Notes: a model not told the origin generated them from the sequence alone. A stretch of DNA of 64,000 bases from Kangiella sediminilitoris (GCF_001708405.1 NZ_CP012418.1:682001-746000), one strand, 5' to 3'; positions 35,353 through 46,151 are shown, counted from the stretch's first letter. Numbers and translations are program-made.

Positions 35353-36027
35353 ATGGTAAATATGAAAAAAAGCCTAACGGCATTGGTTGTTGGTGTTGCT
35401 TTAGCAGCAGGCTCTATTCAGGCGTTAGCACATAAAGAAGGTGACTTTATTCTTCGAGTTGGTGCGGCGCATGTAAACCCTAATGATGAAAGTTCAAATG
35501 TGCTTGGTACTGATGACGGTGTGACAGTGGACTCGGCCACGGGGCTGGGTTTCAGCGGAACCTGGATGCTGACGGATAACTGGGGCTTTGAAGTTCTTGC
35601 CGCTCTACCTTTCGAACACGATATTGATGGCAATGGCAGTCTGTCAGGTCTACCGATAGGTTCAACTAAACACCTGCCTCCAACGGCTTCCTTCCAGTAT
35701 TACCCTGATGTTGGTGGTGATTCTTTCCATCCTTACTTTGGTCTTGGCGTTAACTACACTTACTTTTTTGATGAAGAAGTATCGCCTGAACTGAAAGCAG
35801 CGTTAGGAACTAATGATGTTGAGTTATCGCTTGATAGCTCTATCGGTATTGCAGGGCAGATTGGTGCCGACTGGAAGATAGGTGATAACTGGTTCATTAA
35901 CACAGGCGTATGGTACGTAGATATTAATACTGATGCTGATGTTATTGTTAATGGTGCTACGGCAACGACAGTTGATGTTGACATCGACCCATGGGTGGCG
36001 ATGGTTGGTTTTGCCTGGAGATTCTGA
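35353..36027 (+). CDS. ompW: OmpW family outer membrane protein
   Basis: 224 residues from ATG 35353, chosen because AAGGA (35340-35344) is eight bases upstream; GTG 35347 and ATG 35362 are alternatives. Signal peptide ends near IQALA-HKEGDF. The mature protein has the OmpW pattern: GDFILRVGAAHVNPND, NWGFEVLAALPFEHDI, HLPPTASFQYYP, FHPYFGLGVNYTYFFDE, and a final strand with C-terminal phenylalanine (GFAWRF). It forms an eight-stranded barrel with a hydrophobic channel for small molecules. Confidence 0.94.
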   Translation: MVNMKKSLTALVVGVALAAGSIQALAHKEGDFILRVGAAHVNPNDESSNVLGTDDGVTVDSATGLGFSGTWMLTDNWGFEVLAALPFEHDIDGNGSLSGLPIGSTKHLPPTASFQYYPDVGGDSFHPYFGLGVNYTYFFDEEVSPELKAALGTNDVELSLDSSIGIAGQIGADWKIGDNWFINTGVWYVDINTDADVIVNGATATTVDVDIDPWVAMVGFAWRF

Positions 36028-36065
36028 GCTTAAGTTCGAAACGTTCAGGTTATTCGCTAGAGAAG

Positions 36066-36096
36066 AAAAAGGCACTCATCGGAGTGCCTTTTTTTA
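36066..36096. terminator. Bidirectional rho-independent terminator
   Basis: AGGCACTC (36070-36077) and GAGTGCCT (36082-36089) around ATCG, with A5 before and T7 after, between convergent ompW and tesA. Confidence 0.9.
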
Positions 36097-36732
36097 TTTT
36101 TGTAGCATGGGTGATAGTTGTTGCCAGACATTATCCAATAATATCGGCTGAGCCTTGGCGTTTGGGTGAATACCATCTTTTTGCATCAGTTCTTCATTCC
36201 CACCAACTCCATCGAGAAAGAATGGGACAAGTTTCGTCTCGCTATTAGAGGCTATTTCTTTGTAATTTTCAAAAAATGCCTGAGCGTACTTTTCTCCATA
36301 ATTTGGGGGTATCTGGATACCCAGTAAAAGCACTTCCGCACCAGCTTTTTGGGATTTTGATACTAGTGTTTTCAAATTAGATTTTATTACGTTAGGAGGA
36401 AATCCACGTAAACCATCGTTGCCGCCGAGTTCAATAATTACTAACTCAGGCTTATAAACTTCTAACAGTTTTGGCAGTCGCTTCAGTCCCTGAGTCGTCG
36501 TATCGCCACTGATACTGCTATTAACAACATCATAATTGATGTTTTCTTCACCCAGCCTCTGTTCTAATAATGCGACCCATGTTTGATCAGGGCTAAAGTT
36601 ATAGCCAGAGCTTAAACTGTCACCCAATACCAGAATGGTTCCTTTTTCCTGTGACTGAGCAACAGGCGAAAGGGTGAGAGTCAATACTGTAACAACTGGA
36701 AACAAAATCCAGTTCAAAAACTGTTTAAACAT
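36094..36732 (-). CDS. tesA: Periplasmic acyl-CoA thioesterase I / lysophospholipase L1 (SGNH hydrolase)
   Basis: 212 residues from ATG 36732, which gives a standard signal peptide (MFKQFLNWILFPVVTVLTLT, cleavage near AQS-Q). An upstream in-frame ATG at 36762 adds ten residues. SGNH blocks: GDSLSSGY with the nucleophile serine, the block II glycine region (SGDTT), GGNDGLRG, and DGIHPN with the catalytic Asp and His. It hydrolyses acyl esters in the periplasm. Divergent from ybbA, as in E. coli. Confidence 0.93.
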   Translation of the reverse strand: MFKQFLNWILFPVVTVLTLTLSPVAQSQEKGTILVLGDSLSSGYNFSPDQTWVALLEQRLGEENINYDVVNSSISGDTTTQGLKRLPKLLEVYKPELVIIELGGNDGLRGFPPNVIKSNLKTLVSKSQKAGAEVLLLGIQIPPNYGEKYAQAFFENYKEIASNSETKLVPFFLDGVGGNEELMQKDGIHPNAKAQPILLDNVWQQLSPMLQK

Positions 36733-36785
36733 GGTAAGTTTGTTACTAATTTGTTCAATCATAATGTGCTGAGAAACTTTAATTT

Positions 36786-37496
36786 ATGTTACGTACTAAA
36801 GAATTAACCAAAACAGTTAACTCACAAGGTCAAGATTTGACCATTCTATCTGACGTTAGTTTAACCGTAAATGAACGAGATACGGTAGCAATTGTTGGTG
36901 TTTCTGGCTCCGGTAAGTCAACTTTACTGTCTTTGCTGGCGGGGCTGGATGTGCCATCCAAAGGTGAAGTCTTTTTGGCAGAGCAGCCGCTACACCAATT
37001 GGATGAAGATGAGCGTGCTGCTGTACGTGCACAGAATGTTGGCTTTGTTTTCCAGTCTTTTCATCTACTTCCCGGACTCAGTGCTTTGGAAAACGTTATG
37101 TTGCCGATTGAGCTAAAAGAGCAGGGTGAGGCCAAAAAGCGTGCCACTGAGCTGCTGGAAAAGGTCGGCCTAAAAGAACGCTTGCATCACTATCCAAATC
37201 AGCTGTCAGGTGGTGAGCAGCAGCGGGTTGCAATTGCACGAGCATTTGCCAGTGAGCCGAAAATACTTTTTGCTGATGAGCCGACGGGTAACCTCGATAC
37301 TCAAAACGGTGACAAGGTAAGCGACTTACTGTTTGAGCTGAACCAACAGTTGGGAACAACGCTGGTGTTAGTGACACACGATGATCGTCTGGCTGAGCGC
37401 TGCCAACGAGTAATTCGATTGGAAGGTGGTCAAGTTGTTGAAGATGGTAACTCAGCTAGCACTCAGTCAAATTCAGCAGCGGTAGGACAGAAATAA
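36786..37496 (+). CDS. ybbA: ABC transporter ATP-binding protein, YbbA-like
   Basis: 236 residues of the LolD/MacB class. Walker [11 protein letters not shown]-loop in [18 protein letters not shown], signature [14 protein letters not shown], Walker [13 protein letters not shown] and H-loop [11 protein letters not shown] are all intact. It pairs with the large FtsX-like permease whose start overlaps its stop by one base. The tesA-ybbA-ybbP arrangement is conserved with E. coli; substrate not established. Confidence 0.94.
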   Translation: MLRTKELTKTVNSQGQDLTILSDVSLTVNERDTVAIVGVSGSGKSTLLSLLAGLDVPSKGEVFLAEQPLHQLDEDERAAVRAQNVGFVFQSFHLLPGLSALENVMLPIELKEQGEAKKRATELLEKVGLKERLHHYPNQLSGGEQQRVAIARAFASEPKILFADEPTGNLDTQNGDKVSDLLFELNQQLGTTLVLVTHDDRLAERCQRVIRLEGGQVVEDGNSASTQSNSAAVGQK

Positions 37497-39985
37497 TGTT
37501 GAGAATGGCGATGCGTACTTTCCGCCGCGATTGGAAGGCGGGAGAGGTCAAAGTACTATTGTTTGCATTGATGATAGCGGTGATGGCTATGGTAGCCATA
37601 GGCTCAATAACAGATCGAGTTCATCGCGCAATGGGCGAGCAGAGTAGTGAGTTTCTTGGAGCAGACTATACTTTTGAATCCCCAAGACCAGTAGAGCAAA
37701 CCTGGATTGAACGTGGGTTAGAGAACGGCTTGGAGATTACCCGATCTCAGTCCTTCGCCACGGTGCTATCAAAAGGGGATAACTTTCAGCTTGTCAGCGT
37801 CAGGGCACTGGCTGGTAAATATCCATTAAAAGGTACAATTGAAATCGCGGATAAGCCATTCAGTCAAGGCGTTGTTCAACAATCTCAGCCAGAAAAGGGC
37901 ACTATCTGGGTCGAGCCTCGAATCCTAGGCGTTCTGGGGATTGAGGTTGGTGATACCATTGACTTTGGTGCTATCCAGCTGACAGTTGATGGTGTTATTG
38001 TCGCAGCACCGGGGCAGGCCAGTGAGGTATTTAACGTTGCCCCCAAAGTTTTAATCAATGAGTCTGATGTGGCTCCGGCGAATATTGTTCAGGCCGGTAG
38101 CCGAATAGAACATATGTTATTTATTGCGGGTCAGCCTGAGCAGCGTGAACCTTATATACAGTGGCTCAAAGAACAAAAAAATCCTAGTCAGGAAATTACT
38201 GGTGGTAAAGAAGGAACCCCGGCTTTAAAGGCTGCCATCGAGCGTGCCGAAATATTCCTACGTCTTGCTAGTCTTATTTCGGTCGTATTGGCCGGTGTTG
38301 CTATAGCTGTCGGTGCGAGTCGATACAGCCATAGACATTTTGATTACTCAGCAATTTATCGTTGCCTGGGAATGCAAATCCGTCAGGTTCACAAACTCTA
38401 TCTGTGGCAGCTCTTAATGATTGGACTTATTGGCTCAGTGGCGGGACTGCTGCTGGGACTCGGCTTACAGGCTGTAGTCATCAATCAATTTGCCGATTAC
38501 CTGCCAAAGCCGATGGTTGGCCTAAGTCTAGCTCCAGTAATCACTGGCGCGCTCAGTGGTCTGGTTGTGCTATTGGGTTTTGCTTTGCCTGCCTTCCTGC
38601 AGATTGCAAAAGTGCCGCCGTTGAGAGTACTGCGAAAAGAGCTTTTACCCCGTGCCATGTCAAGTTGGGTAATTTATCTGCTTTCCATCGGAGTGATGGC
38701 AATTTTAATGTGGTGGCAAAGCCATTCTTTACAGTTAGTGGGTATATTGTTGGTGGTGGCTGTAATTACCTATCTGCTGATACGTCTGATAGCATGGTTC
38801 ATCTTTAGAATAGGTATATGGCTGGGTAAAAGAGGTTCTGCTCCAGTGCGTTTTGGTGTGGGACAGTTAAAGCAATATCCTGCTTTTACTATCAGTCAAA
38901 TAAGCGCTTTTGGTCTGGCTTTTATAATCATGTTATCGACAGTACTGATTCGTAGCGAACTACTCAGCGAGTGGCAGAGCCAGCTACCAGAGGGAGCGCC
39001 TAACCACTTCCTAATCAATGTCCAGGAAGACGAAGTCGAACCCTTAGAGAATCTTTTATCTCAAAATAATGTTCAGACAGAGGGCATTTATCCGATGGTG
39101 CGTGGACGAGTCGTTGGACTCAATGATATGACCCTCGAAGAAGCATTAAATGAAGAGCAGCAGCGTACCGGTGCGCTTCGACGAGAGTTAAATCTAACGT
39201 GGATGGCTGATGTACCAAGTGCCAATAAAGTGACTAAGGGCGAGTGGTGGTCGCAACAGGATGTTCAGGATGACATCGCAGAAATTTCTATGGGTGAAGA
39301 GTTGGCGAATCGCCTTTCGCTGGAGTTAGGTGATGTTATTCAGTTTTCTATTGGCGGCCTAGAGCTGGAAGGAAAGATTACCAATTTCCGCTCGATTCAA
39401 TGGGACTCTTTTCAGCCTAATTTTTTCATAATTTTTGAGCCTGGAGCGCTGGATGACTTTCCAGCCAGCTACATAACCAGTTTCCATCTTCCTCTGGAAG
39501 ATAAAAATGTTCTGAATCAAATATTGAAACAGATGCCAACTGTCACCATTATTGAGCTCGATGCTATTATGGAGCAAGTCCAGTCAATCTTGGATCAGGT
39601 TACTTTGGCCGTTGAGTTCATTATGCTGTTTGTGTTGTTGGCCGGTGTGGCTGTATTGTACGCTGTTCTTCAGGTCAGCCGTGAAGAAAGAGTCCTGTCC
39701 GCAACCTTGCTAAAGGCACTTGGAGCAAGAAAGCGCTTTATCCGCTCCAGTATACTGGCTGAGCTGGTACTTCTAGGATTGTTTTCCGGGATACTCGGTG
39801 TTATTGGTGGTGAAATACTGGTGAGTATTCTATATTGGAGAGCTCTGGACATAGACATTGTGCTGCACCCCTGGTTCTGGTTGTGGGTTCCAATGGTCAG
39901 CGTGTTATTTATCGGAGTTACTGGCTGGTTAGGATTGAGGCATTTACTGAACCAGCCAGCGCATCAGGTACTGAGAGAGTATTAA
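37496..39985 (+). CDS. ybbP: FtsX-like ABC transporter permease, YbbP-like
   Basis: 829 residues with about ten membrane helices: one at the N-terminus, a central FtsX block (~255-300 on), a second group near 385-480 and a final FtsX block near 690-825 (VEFIMLFVLLAGVAVLYAVLQVSREERVLSATLLKALGA). Two large periplasmic domains lie between. This mechanotransmission-type ABC system probably moves lipids or lipoproteins, or drives periplasmic enzymes; the role is unproven. Start overlaps the ybbA stop (TAATG). Confidence 0.93.
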   Translation: MLRMAMRTFRRDWKAGEVKVLLFALMIAVMAMVAIGSITDRVHRAMGEQSSEFLGADYTFESPRPVEQTWIERGLENGLEITRSQSFATVLSKGDNFQLVSVRALAGKYPLKGTIEIADKPFSQGVVQQSQPEKGTIWVEPRILGVLGIEVGDTIDFGAIQLTVDGVIVAAPGQASEVFNVAPKVLINESDVAPANIVQAGSRIEHMLFIAGQPEQREPYIQWLKEQKNPSQEITGGKEGTPALKAAIERAEIFLRLASLISVVLAGVAIAVGASRYSHRHFDYSAIYRCLGMQIRQVHKLYLWQLLMIGLIGSVAGLLLGLGLQAVVINQFADYLPKPMVGLSLAPVITGALSGLVVLLGFALPAFLQIAKVPPLRVLRKELLPRAMSSWVIYLLSIGVMAILMWWQSHSLQLVGILLVVAVITYLLIRLIAWFIFRIGIWLGKRGSAPVRFGVGQLKQYPAFTISQISAFGLAFIIMLSTVLIRSELLSEWQSQLPEGAPNHFLINVQEDEVEPLENLLSQNNVQTEGIYPMVRGRVVGLNDMTLEEALNEEQQRTGALRRELNLTWMADVPSANKVTKGEWWSQQDVQDDIAEISMGEELANRLSLELGDVIQFSIGGLELEGKITNFRSIQWDSFQPNFFIIFEPGALDDFPASYITSFHLPLEDKNVLNQILKQMPTVTIIELDAIMEQVQSILDQVTLAVEFIMLFVLLAGVAVLYAVLQVSREERVLSATLLKALGARKRFIRSSILAELVLLGLFSGILGVIGGEILVSILYWRALDIDIVLHPWFWLWVPMVSVLFIGVTGWLGLRHLLNQPAHQVLREY

Positions 39986-40010
39986 TCCTTAGAGGAGTCA
40001 GTCAAGATTG

Positions 40011-40038
40011 TGGCCTGTTCTTTAATTAGAGCAGGCCA
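40011..40038. repeat. Strong hairpin downstream of ybbP
   Basis: TGGCCTGTTCT (40011-40021) pairs with AGAGCAGGCCA (40028-40038), 11 pairs with one G-T, loop TTAATT. No T-run follows. Overlapping it, CAACCAAAG (40037-40045) has a perfect inverted partner CTTTGGTTG (40083-40091). Confidence 0.5.
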
Positions 40039-40107
40039 ACCAAAGTTAACGATTAATGAAAATAAAGCTAGACACCGACTGGCTTTGGTTGTTATTAATA
40101 AAAAAGG

Positions 40108-40143
40108 ATAAACAGGTATCGCACCAGTGATCGCCTGTTTTTT
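40108..40143 (+). terminator. Probable terminator upstream of topA
   Basis: AAACAGG (40110-40116) and CCTGTTT (40134-40140) enclose an imperfect inner stem, and a T-run follows through 40143. It separates the ybbAP unit from topA. Confidence 0.6.
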
Positions 40144-40188
40144 GTTTATATAGAACTAATAAAGTACTGAAATTTAAGATAATTTTTT

Positions 40189-42819
40189 ATGGGTAAATCC
40201 TTAGTGATAGTGGAGTCGCCAGCCAAGGCGAAAACCATTAATAAATATTTAGGCAGTGACTACATCGTTAAATCGAGTGTCGGTCACATCCGTGACTTGC
40301 CAACGGGATCAGGGAAAAAGAAGCCTGTAGATGCGAAAGAGCGGGCTCGAAAGGCCGCTGAGACTCGTAAGCTATCACCCGAGGAGAAGGTTAAGCATAA
40401 AGCTCGGAAAGAGAAGAAAGCTCTATTCGAGCGTATGGGGATTAATCCTGAAAAAGGATGGGATGCTCACTATGAAACACTACCCGGGAAAGAAAAAGTA
40501 CTGAGTGAATTAAAAAAGCTGGCGAAAAACGCTGATCAAATCTATCTGGCAACGGATTTGGATAGAGAAGGAGAAGCTATCGCATGGCACTTGCGTGAGT
40601 CTTTAGGTGGCGATGATAGCCGTTACAAGCGCGTTATCTTTAATGAGATTACGAAAAAAGCCATTCAGGAGGCTTTTAAACACCCGGGTGAGCTGGACAT
40701 GAATTATGTTCATGCGCAGCAGGCACGTCGTTTTCTGGATCGCGTTGTCGGATTTATGGTTTCTCCGCTGTTGTGGCGAAAGATTTCACGGGGTTTGTCG
40801 GCAGGACGTGTGCAATCGGTTGCAGTTCGTTTGCTGGTTGAGCGTGAGCGCGAAATCCGAGCATTCATTCCAGAAGAGTACTGGGATGTTCATGCTGATA
40901 CCCTGACTCAGGGCAATGAAGATTTACGCCTGATGGTGAATAAACATCATGGCAAAAGTTTTAAACCAACTAACGAAGCGGATACCAATAAAGCACTGGA
41001 GGAATTGAAGCAGCAGACTTACAGTGTTTATTCGCGCGAAGACAAACCTCAAAAAAGCAAAGCTCCTAAGCCATTCATTACCTCAACTCTGCAACAGGCT
41101 GCAAGTACACGTCTTGGGTTTGGTGTAAAGAAAACAATGATGATGGCTCAGCGCCTTTATGAAGCAGGTTATATTACCTATATGCGTACTGACTCGACCA
41201 ATTTGAGTCAGGATGCCGTCGCTGCATGTCGAGATTATATTGACGACAAATTTGGTGGGAAGTATTTGCCAAAGGAGCCGAATACTTACTCGAGTAAAGA
41301 GGGGGCTCAGGAAGCACACGAAGCGATTCGTCCCTCCAGTGTTACTGTTCGAGTATCACAGCTGAGTAACATGGAGAAAGATGCTGAGCGTTTGTATGAG
41401 CTGATTTGGCGTCAATTTGTTGCCTGTCAGATGGTTCCTGCAGAATTCGACGTTACCAGTCTAAAAATCAAAGCCGGTGATTACGAACTAAAAGCACGTG
41501 GTCGTGTTATGAGCTTTGATGGCTGGACCAAGGTACAGCCGATGCAAAGCCGTAGCAAAGAAGATCAGGAGCTTCCGGATGTGAAGGAAGGCGAGGAACT
41601 GAAACTGCAAAAGCTTGATCCTAAGCAGCATTTCACTAAGCCACCCGCGCGTTACTCTGAGGCGGCATTGGTTAAAGAGCTGGAAAAACGGGGAATTGGC
41701 CGTCCATCAACTTATGCTTCAATCATTTCCACTATTCAGGATCGCGGCTATGTTCGGTTGGATAACAAAAGATTCTATGCCCAGAAAATGGGTGAAATCG
41801 TTACCGATCGTCTGGTCGAAAGTTTTGATGACCTGCTGGATTATTCGTTCACCGCCACCATGGAAAAACACTTGGATGACATTGCCAAAGGTCGTTCAGA
41901 CTGGCGAATTACACTGGATGAGTTTTATGATGAATTCTCCAAGCAGTTAGCCAAAGCAGATAAGGCGCAGGATGAAGGTGGCATGCGTCGTAATGAAGCT
42001 GTTGAAACTGAGTTGATGTGTGGCAAATGTAATGAGCATCATCTGGCTATTCGAAATGCCAGTACTGGTGTTTTCCTGGGCTGTATGGGCTATTCCTTAC
42101 CGCCCAAGGAGCGATGTAAAAATACCGTTAACCTGATTCCTGGCGAAGAGTTTGTCGCTGCGGACGAGGATGAGGAAGCGCGCTTTTTACATACGCGAAA
42201 GCGTTGCCCGAAATGTAATTCAACCATGGATGATTATCTGGTTGATGAAAACACCAAGTTATTTATCTGTGGTAATAACCCGGATTGCGATGGTTACGAA
42301 GTCGAAAAGGGTGAATATAAAATTAAGGGTTATGATGGACCTGTTCTAGAGTGTGATAAATGTGGAAGTGAAATGCAGTTAAAAACTGGCCGTTTCGGAA
42401 AGTATTTTGACTGTACCAACGATGACTGTAAAAACACTCGGAAATTGCTAAAGAATGGTGAGCCTGCGCCACCGAAGGCAGATCCGATTCCTATGCCTGA
42501 GTTACAGTGTGAGAAAGTTGATGACCATTATGTTTTACGTGATGGTGCTGCGGGTATTTTCCTGGCGGCAAGCAAATTCCCACGTAATCGTGAAACTCGT
42601 GCTCCGGCGGTTGATGAGATCTTAATGGTGAAAGACCAGTTAGATCCAAAGTATAAATTTCTTGCTGAGGCTCCGACCAAAGATCCTGACGGTAACCGTA
42701 CCTTTGTGAAGTTCAGCCGAAAAACCAAGCAGCAGTATGTCGCCGGGGTTAAAGATGACGGTAAAGCCAGTGGCTGGTCCGCATTTTACGTAAATGGCAA
42801 ATGGCAGGAAAAAGAATAA
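40189..42819 (+). CDS. topA: DNA topoisomerase I
   Basis: 876 residues, type IA topoisomerase that relaxes negative supercoils. TOPRIM domain with E9 ([11 protein letters not shown]) and DLDREGEA at 123-130; active-site tyrosine Y331 in [13 protein letters not shown]; conserved [10 protein letters not shown] at 201-210. The C-terminus carries three four-cysteine zinc ribbons (starting [16 protein letters not shown] and CDKCGSEM), then zinc-free domains, as in E. coli TopA. Slightly longer than E. coli (865). Confidence 0.97.
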   Translation: MGKSLVIVESPAKAKTINKYLGSDYIVKSSVGHIRDLPTGSGKKKPVDAKERARKAAETRKLSPEEKVKHKARKEKKALFERMGINPEKGWDAHYETLPGKEKVLSELKKLAKNADQIYLATDLDREGEAIAWHLRESLGGDDSRYKRVIFNEITKKAIQEAFKHPGELDMNYVHAQQARRFLDRVVGFMVSPLLWRKISRGLSAGRVQSVAVRLLVEREREIRAFIPEEYWDVHADTLTQGNEDLRLMVNKHHGKSFKPTNEADTNKALEELKQQTYSVYSREDKPQKSKAPKPFITSTLQQAASTRLGFGVKKTMMMAQRLYEAGYITYMRTDSTNLSQDAVAACRDYIDDKFGGKYLPKEPNTYSSKEGAQEAHEAIRPSSVTVRVSQLSNMEKDAERLYELIWRQFVACQMVPAEFDVTSLKIKAGDYELKARGRVMSFDGWTKVQPMQSRSKEDQELPDVKEGEELKLQKLDPKQHFTKPPARYSEAALVKELEKRGIGRPSTYASIISTIQDRGYVRLDNKRFYAQKMGEIVTDRLVESFDDLLDYSFTATMEKHLDDIAKGRSDWRITLDEFYDEFSKQLAKADKAQDEGGMRRNEAVETELMCGKCNEHHLAIRNASTGVFLGCMGYSLPPKERCKNTVNLIPGEEFVAADEDEEARFLHTRKRCPKCNSTMDDYLVDENTKLFICGNNPDCDGYEVEKGEYKIKGYDGPVLECDKCGSEMQLKTGRFGKYFDCTNDDCKNTRKLLKNGEPAPPKADPIPMPELQCEKVDDHYVLRDGAAGIFLAASKFPRNRETRAPAVDEILMVKDQLDPKYKFLAEAPTKDPDGNRTFVKFSRKTKQQYVAGVKDDGKASGWSAFYVNGKWQEKE

Positions 42820-42851
42820 ACTGCCAATCATATTGAAATCACGTTAAAATA

Positions 42852-42880
42852 GGCCAGCTTTCGATGCTGGCCTTGTTATT
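42852..42880 (+). terminator. Probable terminator after topA
   Basis: GGCCAGC (42852-42858) and GCTGGCC (42866-42872), perfect seven-base stem with seven-base loop, followed by a T-rich but broken tract. Confidence 0.55.
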
Positions 42881-42915
42881 TCTGGCCAGGAAGATATTTA
42901 TAAACTGGACTATTT

Positions 42916-43944
42916 ATGTACTCGTTACTTCGCTCTATTCTGTTTCAGCTTGATGCTGAGCGCTCTCATCATATATCTCTAAACTCGTTAAAGTTAGCTG
43001 AAAAACTCAAGTTAACAGGTATGCTAGCAAAGCCAGCAGTAGATGATCCCGTTGAGGTCATGGGGATTAAGTTTCCAAACCGTGTAGGTTTAGCGGCTGG
43101 TTTAGATAAAAACGGTGAGTATGTTGATGCTTTGTCCAGGATGGGGTTTGGCTTCGTCGAAGTTGGTACTGTAACGCCGCGCCCACAGCCCGGTAATCCA
43201 AAGCCGCGGTTATTTAGAATTAAACAGGCAGAAGCCATTGTTAACCGTATGGGATTCAATAATGATGGTGTAGAGCAGCTTTTGCAGAATGTGGCTAAAG
43301 CGAGGTTTGATGGTGTGCTTGGCATTAATATCGGTAAGAACTTCGATACGCCAGTAGAGAAAGCCGTCGATGATTACCTGATTGGCATGGAAAAAATTTA
43401 TACCAGGGCGGACTATATGGTGGTGAATATATCATCGCCTAATACACCTGGGTTACGCGATCTGCAGTTTGGAGATACTTTGAAGGATCTGTTGGATAAC
43501 CTTAAAAAGAAACAACAGCAGTTGCATCAAGAGCATAAGGTATATAAGCCTCTGGCCATTAAGATTGCTCCCGACCTTTCAAACGATAATATTCAAGAGT
43601 TGGCCGATACCTTTAACCAGTATGAGCTGGATGGCGTCATTGCCACTAATACGACTTTCGACCGTAGTCAGGTTCAAGGTATGAAAAACGCAGATGAACA
43701 GGGTGGTTTAAGTGGTAAGCCCCTGTCTAATCAATCGACCAAAGTTATCAAACGTCTGGTTAATGTTATGGGCGATAAGATACCTGTTATAGGTGTTGGA
43801 GGTATTACTGATCCTGAGTCAGCGATAGAAAAACTAGAAGCCGGGGCACGTTTAGTACAAATTTACTCAGGTTTTATATACCACGGACCACAGCTTGTTC
43901 ATGATGTTGCACGAGCTATTAAAGAACACTACGCAGTCAAGTAA
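42916..43944 (+). CDS. pyrD: Dihydroorotate dehydrogenase, quinone-dependent (class 2)
   Basis: 342 residues. Fourth step of pyrimidine synthesis, oxidising dihydroorotate and passing electrons to quinone at the inner membrane. The N-terminal amphipathic extension (MYSLLRSILFQLDAERSHH) is the class 2 membrane and quinone-binding part. FMN-site features include GLAAGLDKNGEY, the catalytic serine segment VNISSPNTPGLRDLQ, IATNTTFDR and GVGGITDPESA. It is followed 11 bases later by rlmL. Confidence 0.96.
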   Translation: MYSLLRSILFQLDAERSHHISLNSLKLAEKLKLTGMLAKPAVDDPVEVMGIKFPNRVGLAAGLDKNGEYVDALSRMGFGFVEVGTVTPRPQPGNPKPRLFRIKQAEAIVNRMGFNNDGVEQLLQNVAKARFDGVLGINIGKNFDTPVEKAVDDYLIGMEKIYTRADYMVVNISSPNTPGLRDLQFGDTLKDLLDNLKKKQQQLHQEHKVYKPLAIKIAPDLSNDNIQELADTFNQYELDGVIATNTTFDRSQVQGMKNADEQGGLSGKPLSNQSTKVIKRLVNVMGDKIPVIGVGGITDPESAIEKLEAGARLVQIYSGFIYHGPQLVHDVARAIKEHYAVK

Positions 43945-43955
43945 CCGAGATTATT

Positions 43956-46112
43956 ATGCAGTTTTATGCCATTTGCCCAAAGGGTGTCGAGTCACTATTA
44001 GCTGATGAGTTAACCTCATACGGTGCCAAAGAAATTAAAGAACACCCAACTCATGTTACTTTTGAAGGGGAGCTGGCGGTTGCTTATCGGGCCTGTTTAC
44101 ATTCCCGTTTAGCCAATCGGATCTATCTATGCCTGCTGGACGAGCAATTCGATTCGGTTGAAGAGCTGTACAAGAAAGTGAACCGCATCGAGTGGAGCTG
44201 GCATTTTGATATTAATCAAACGTTTGCTGTTACTTGTGTTGCCCGCAAAAATAAACATATTCGTCATTCAGGCTTTGGTGGGCAAAAAGTAAAAGACGCT
44301 ATTGTAGATTATTACCAGGAGCGTTATGAGCAGCGACCATCAGTCGATAAAGAATCTCCTGATTACAGAGTACATGCATTAATTAATGGTACTCAATTAA
44401 AAATTGGGATTGACCTGTGCGGTCATGGTTTAAATCAACGAGGCTATCGTGCAGACGGGGGGCGTGCTCCGATTAAAGAAAACCTTGCTGCTGCGCTGTT
44501 GCTTAGAGCAGGATGGCCAGAATTAGCAAGGGAAGGCTATGACTTCCATGATCCAATGTGTGGTAGTGGGACTCTGCTTATAGAGGCAGCCATGATGGCG
44601 TCCGATATGGCCCCTGGTTTATTGAATCACCAGTTTGACTTTCAGCATTGGAAGCAGCACGATGACGAAGTGTGGCGAGAAATTTTAGCCCGTGCAAAAG
44701 TACAGGCCGAAAAAGGCCGACAAAATCTATCAAATCACTTTTACGGCAGTGACAGCTTTCGTAAAAGCTTACCTGTAGCCAAGGAAAATTGTGAGGCCAG
44801 CGGGCTCGCAGAGTTCATATCTATTGAAGAGCAAGATATTCGAAACCCAAGCCAAAAATTGATTAGTGAAAAAGGTTTATTACTGTCTAATCCTCCCTAT
44901 GCTGAGCGTTTAGGTGAAGAGGATGAAGTAACAGAGTTATATCGTGATTTTGGAGATTATATAAAAGCGCGCTGTATGGGGTGGAAAGTCGCTTTTATTA
45001 CTACGGATGATCGATTTGCCAAAGCTGTGGGAATTCGCTCACATAAGCAGTATAAATTTAAAAATGGTGCGTTAGACTGTAAGTTGTATTTGTTTGATGT
45101 AAACAAAGATAATTACTACACGCCTTTTGATCCCACAACTTTCAATCCTAACTGGGAAAACAATCTTTCGGATGGTGCGAACATGCTCAAAAATCGCATC
45201 AGGAAGAATATGCAACGTCTTAAGTCCTATCTGAAGCAAAACAACGTACACTGTTATCGTTTATATGATGCTGACTTGCCTGAATATTCAGCCGCAATAG
45301 ATGTATATGAGGATGAAGCTCATATCCAGGAATATATGCCGCCTAAAGAAGTGCCAGAGAAGGTTAGTAATAAAAGATTAAACGAAATTGTGAGGGTCAC
45401 TGCTGGGATATTAGAGTTGCCTGAGGCTGAGGTTCACTTAAAGCAACGAAAACGCCAGAAGGGTAAGCAACAATACACTAAACAGTCCCAAGAAGATGAT
45501 TTTAAAATAGTTGAGGAAAATGGATTTAAGTTTCAGGTCAACCTGAAACAGTATCTCGATACTGGTTTGTTTTTGGATCATCGCAAAACCAGGAAAATGA
45601 TTTATCAGGAAGCCGACGGTAAGAAGTTTCTTAATTTATTTGCCTATACGGGCTCTGTTAGTGTGTATGCTGCTTTAGGAGGCGCTAAAACTACAACGGT
45701 AGATATGTCCAACACTTATCTTAACTGGGCTAAAAAGAATTTCAGTTTAAATAGCATTGCTCCCTATGGACATAACTTTATACAAGCTGATTGTGTGCAG
45801 TGGTTAGAGGAGCAGGAAGCAAAACCGAATTATGACTTAATCTTTCTCGACCCACCAACGTTTTCCAACTCAAAGCGTATGGAACAAACCTTTGATGTTC
45901 AGCGTGATCAGGAGTCATTGATTGATTTGACTATGGGTCTGTTAAAACCAGAGGGTAAGTTGTATTTTTCGAATAACTTCAAGAAGTTTAGTTTAGAGCC
46001 GAAACTAAAAGAACGATATATCATCCATGAAATCACCGGGAAAACTTTGCCTCCGGACTTTAAAAATAGCCGAAACCATCACAGGTGCTGGTTAGTGCAG
46101 CATAAAATATAA
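43956..46112 (+). CDS. rlmL: Bifunctional 23S rRNA methyltransferase RlmKL
   Basis: 718 residues, fusion of two methyltransferases modifying 23S rRNA (m2G2445 by the N-terminal RlmL half, m7G2069 by the C-terminal RlmK half, E. coli numbering). THUMP domain ~1-155, then RlmL with DPMCGSGTLLIEAAMMASD and catalytic NPPY in LLSNPPYAERLGEE. RlmK has the SAM motif NLFAYTGSVSVYAALGGAK and DPPTFSNSKRM. Length fits the gammaproteobacterial fusion (702 in E. coli). Confidence 0.97.
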   Translation: MQFYAICPKGVESLLADELTSYGAKEIKEHPTHVTFEGELAVAYRACLHSRLANRIYLCLLDEQFDSVEELYKKVNRIEWSWHFDINQTFAVTCVARKNKHIRHSGFGGQKVKDAIVDYYQERYEQRPSVDKESPDYRVHALINGTQLKIGIDLCGHGLNQRGYRADGGRAPIKENLAAALLLRAGWPELAREGYDFHDPMCGSGTLLIEAAMMASDMAPGLLNHQFDFQHWKQHDDEVWREILARAKVQAEKGRQNLSNHFYGSDSFRKSLPVAKENCEASGLAEFISIEEQDIRNPSQKLISEKGLLLSNPPYAERLGEEDEVTELYRDFGDYIKARCMGWKVAFITTDDRFAKAVGIRSHKQYKFKNGALDCKLYLFDVNKDNYYTPFDPTTFNPNWENNLSDGANMLKNRIRKNMQRLKSYLKQNNVHCYRLYDADLPEYSAAIDVYEDEAHIQEYMPPKEVPEKVSNKRLNEIVRVTAGILELPEAEVHLKQRKRQKGKQQYTKQSQEDDFKIVEENGFKFQVNLKQYLDTGLFLDHRKTRKMIYQEADGKKFLNLFAYTGSVSVYAALGGAKTTTVDMSNTYLNWAKKNFSLNSIAPYGHNFIQADCVQWLEEQEAKPNYDLIFLDPPTFSNSKRMEQTFDVQRDQESLIDLTMGLLKPEGKLYFSNNFKKFSLEPKLKERYIIHEITGKTLPPDFKNSRNHHRCWLVQHKI

Positions 46113-46119
46113 GACCATT

Positions 46120-46151
46120 AAAAAAGCCCAGTGAAGACTGGGCTTTTTTTA
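46120..46151. terminator. Bidirectional rho-independent terminator
   Basis: AGCCCAGT (46125-46132) and ACTGGGCT (46137-46144) around GAAG, flanked by A and T runs, between convergent rlmL and the histone-like gene. Confidence 0.92.
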
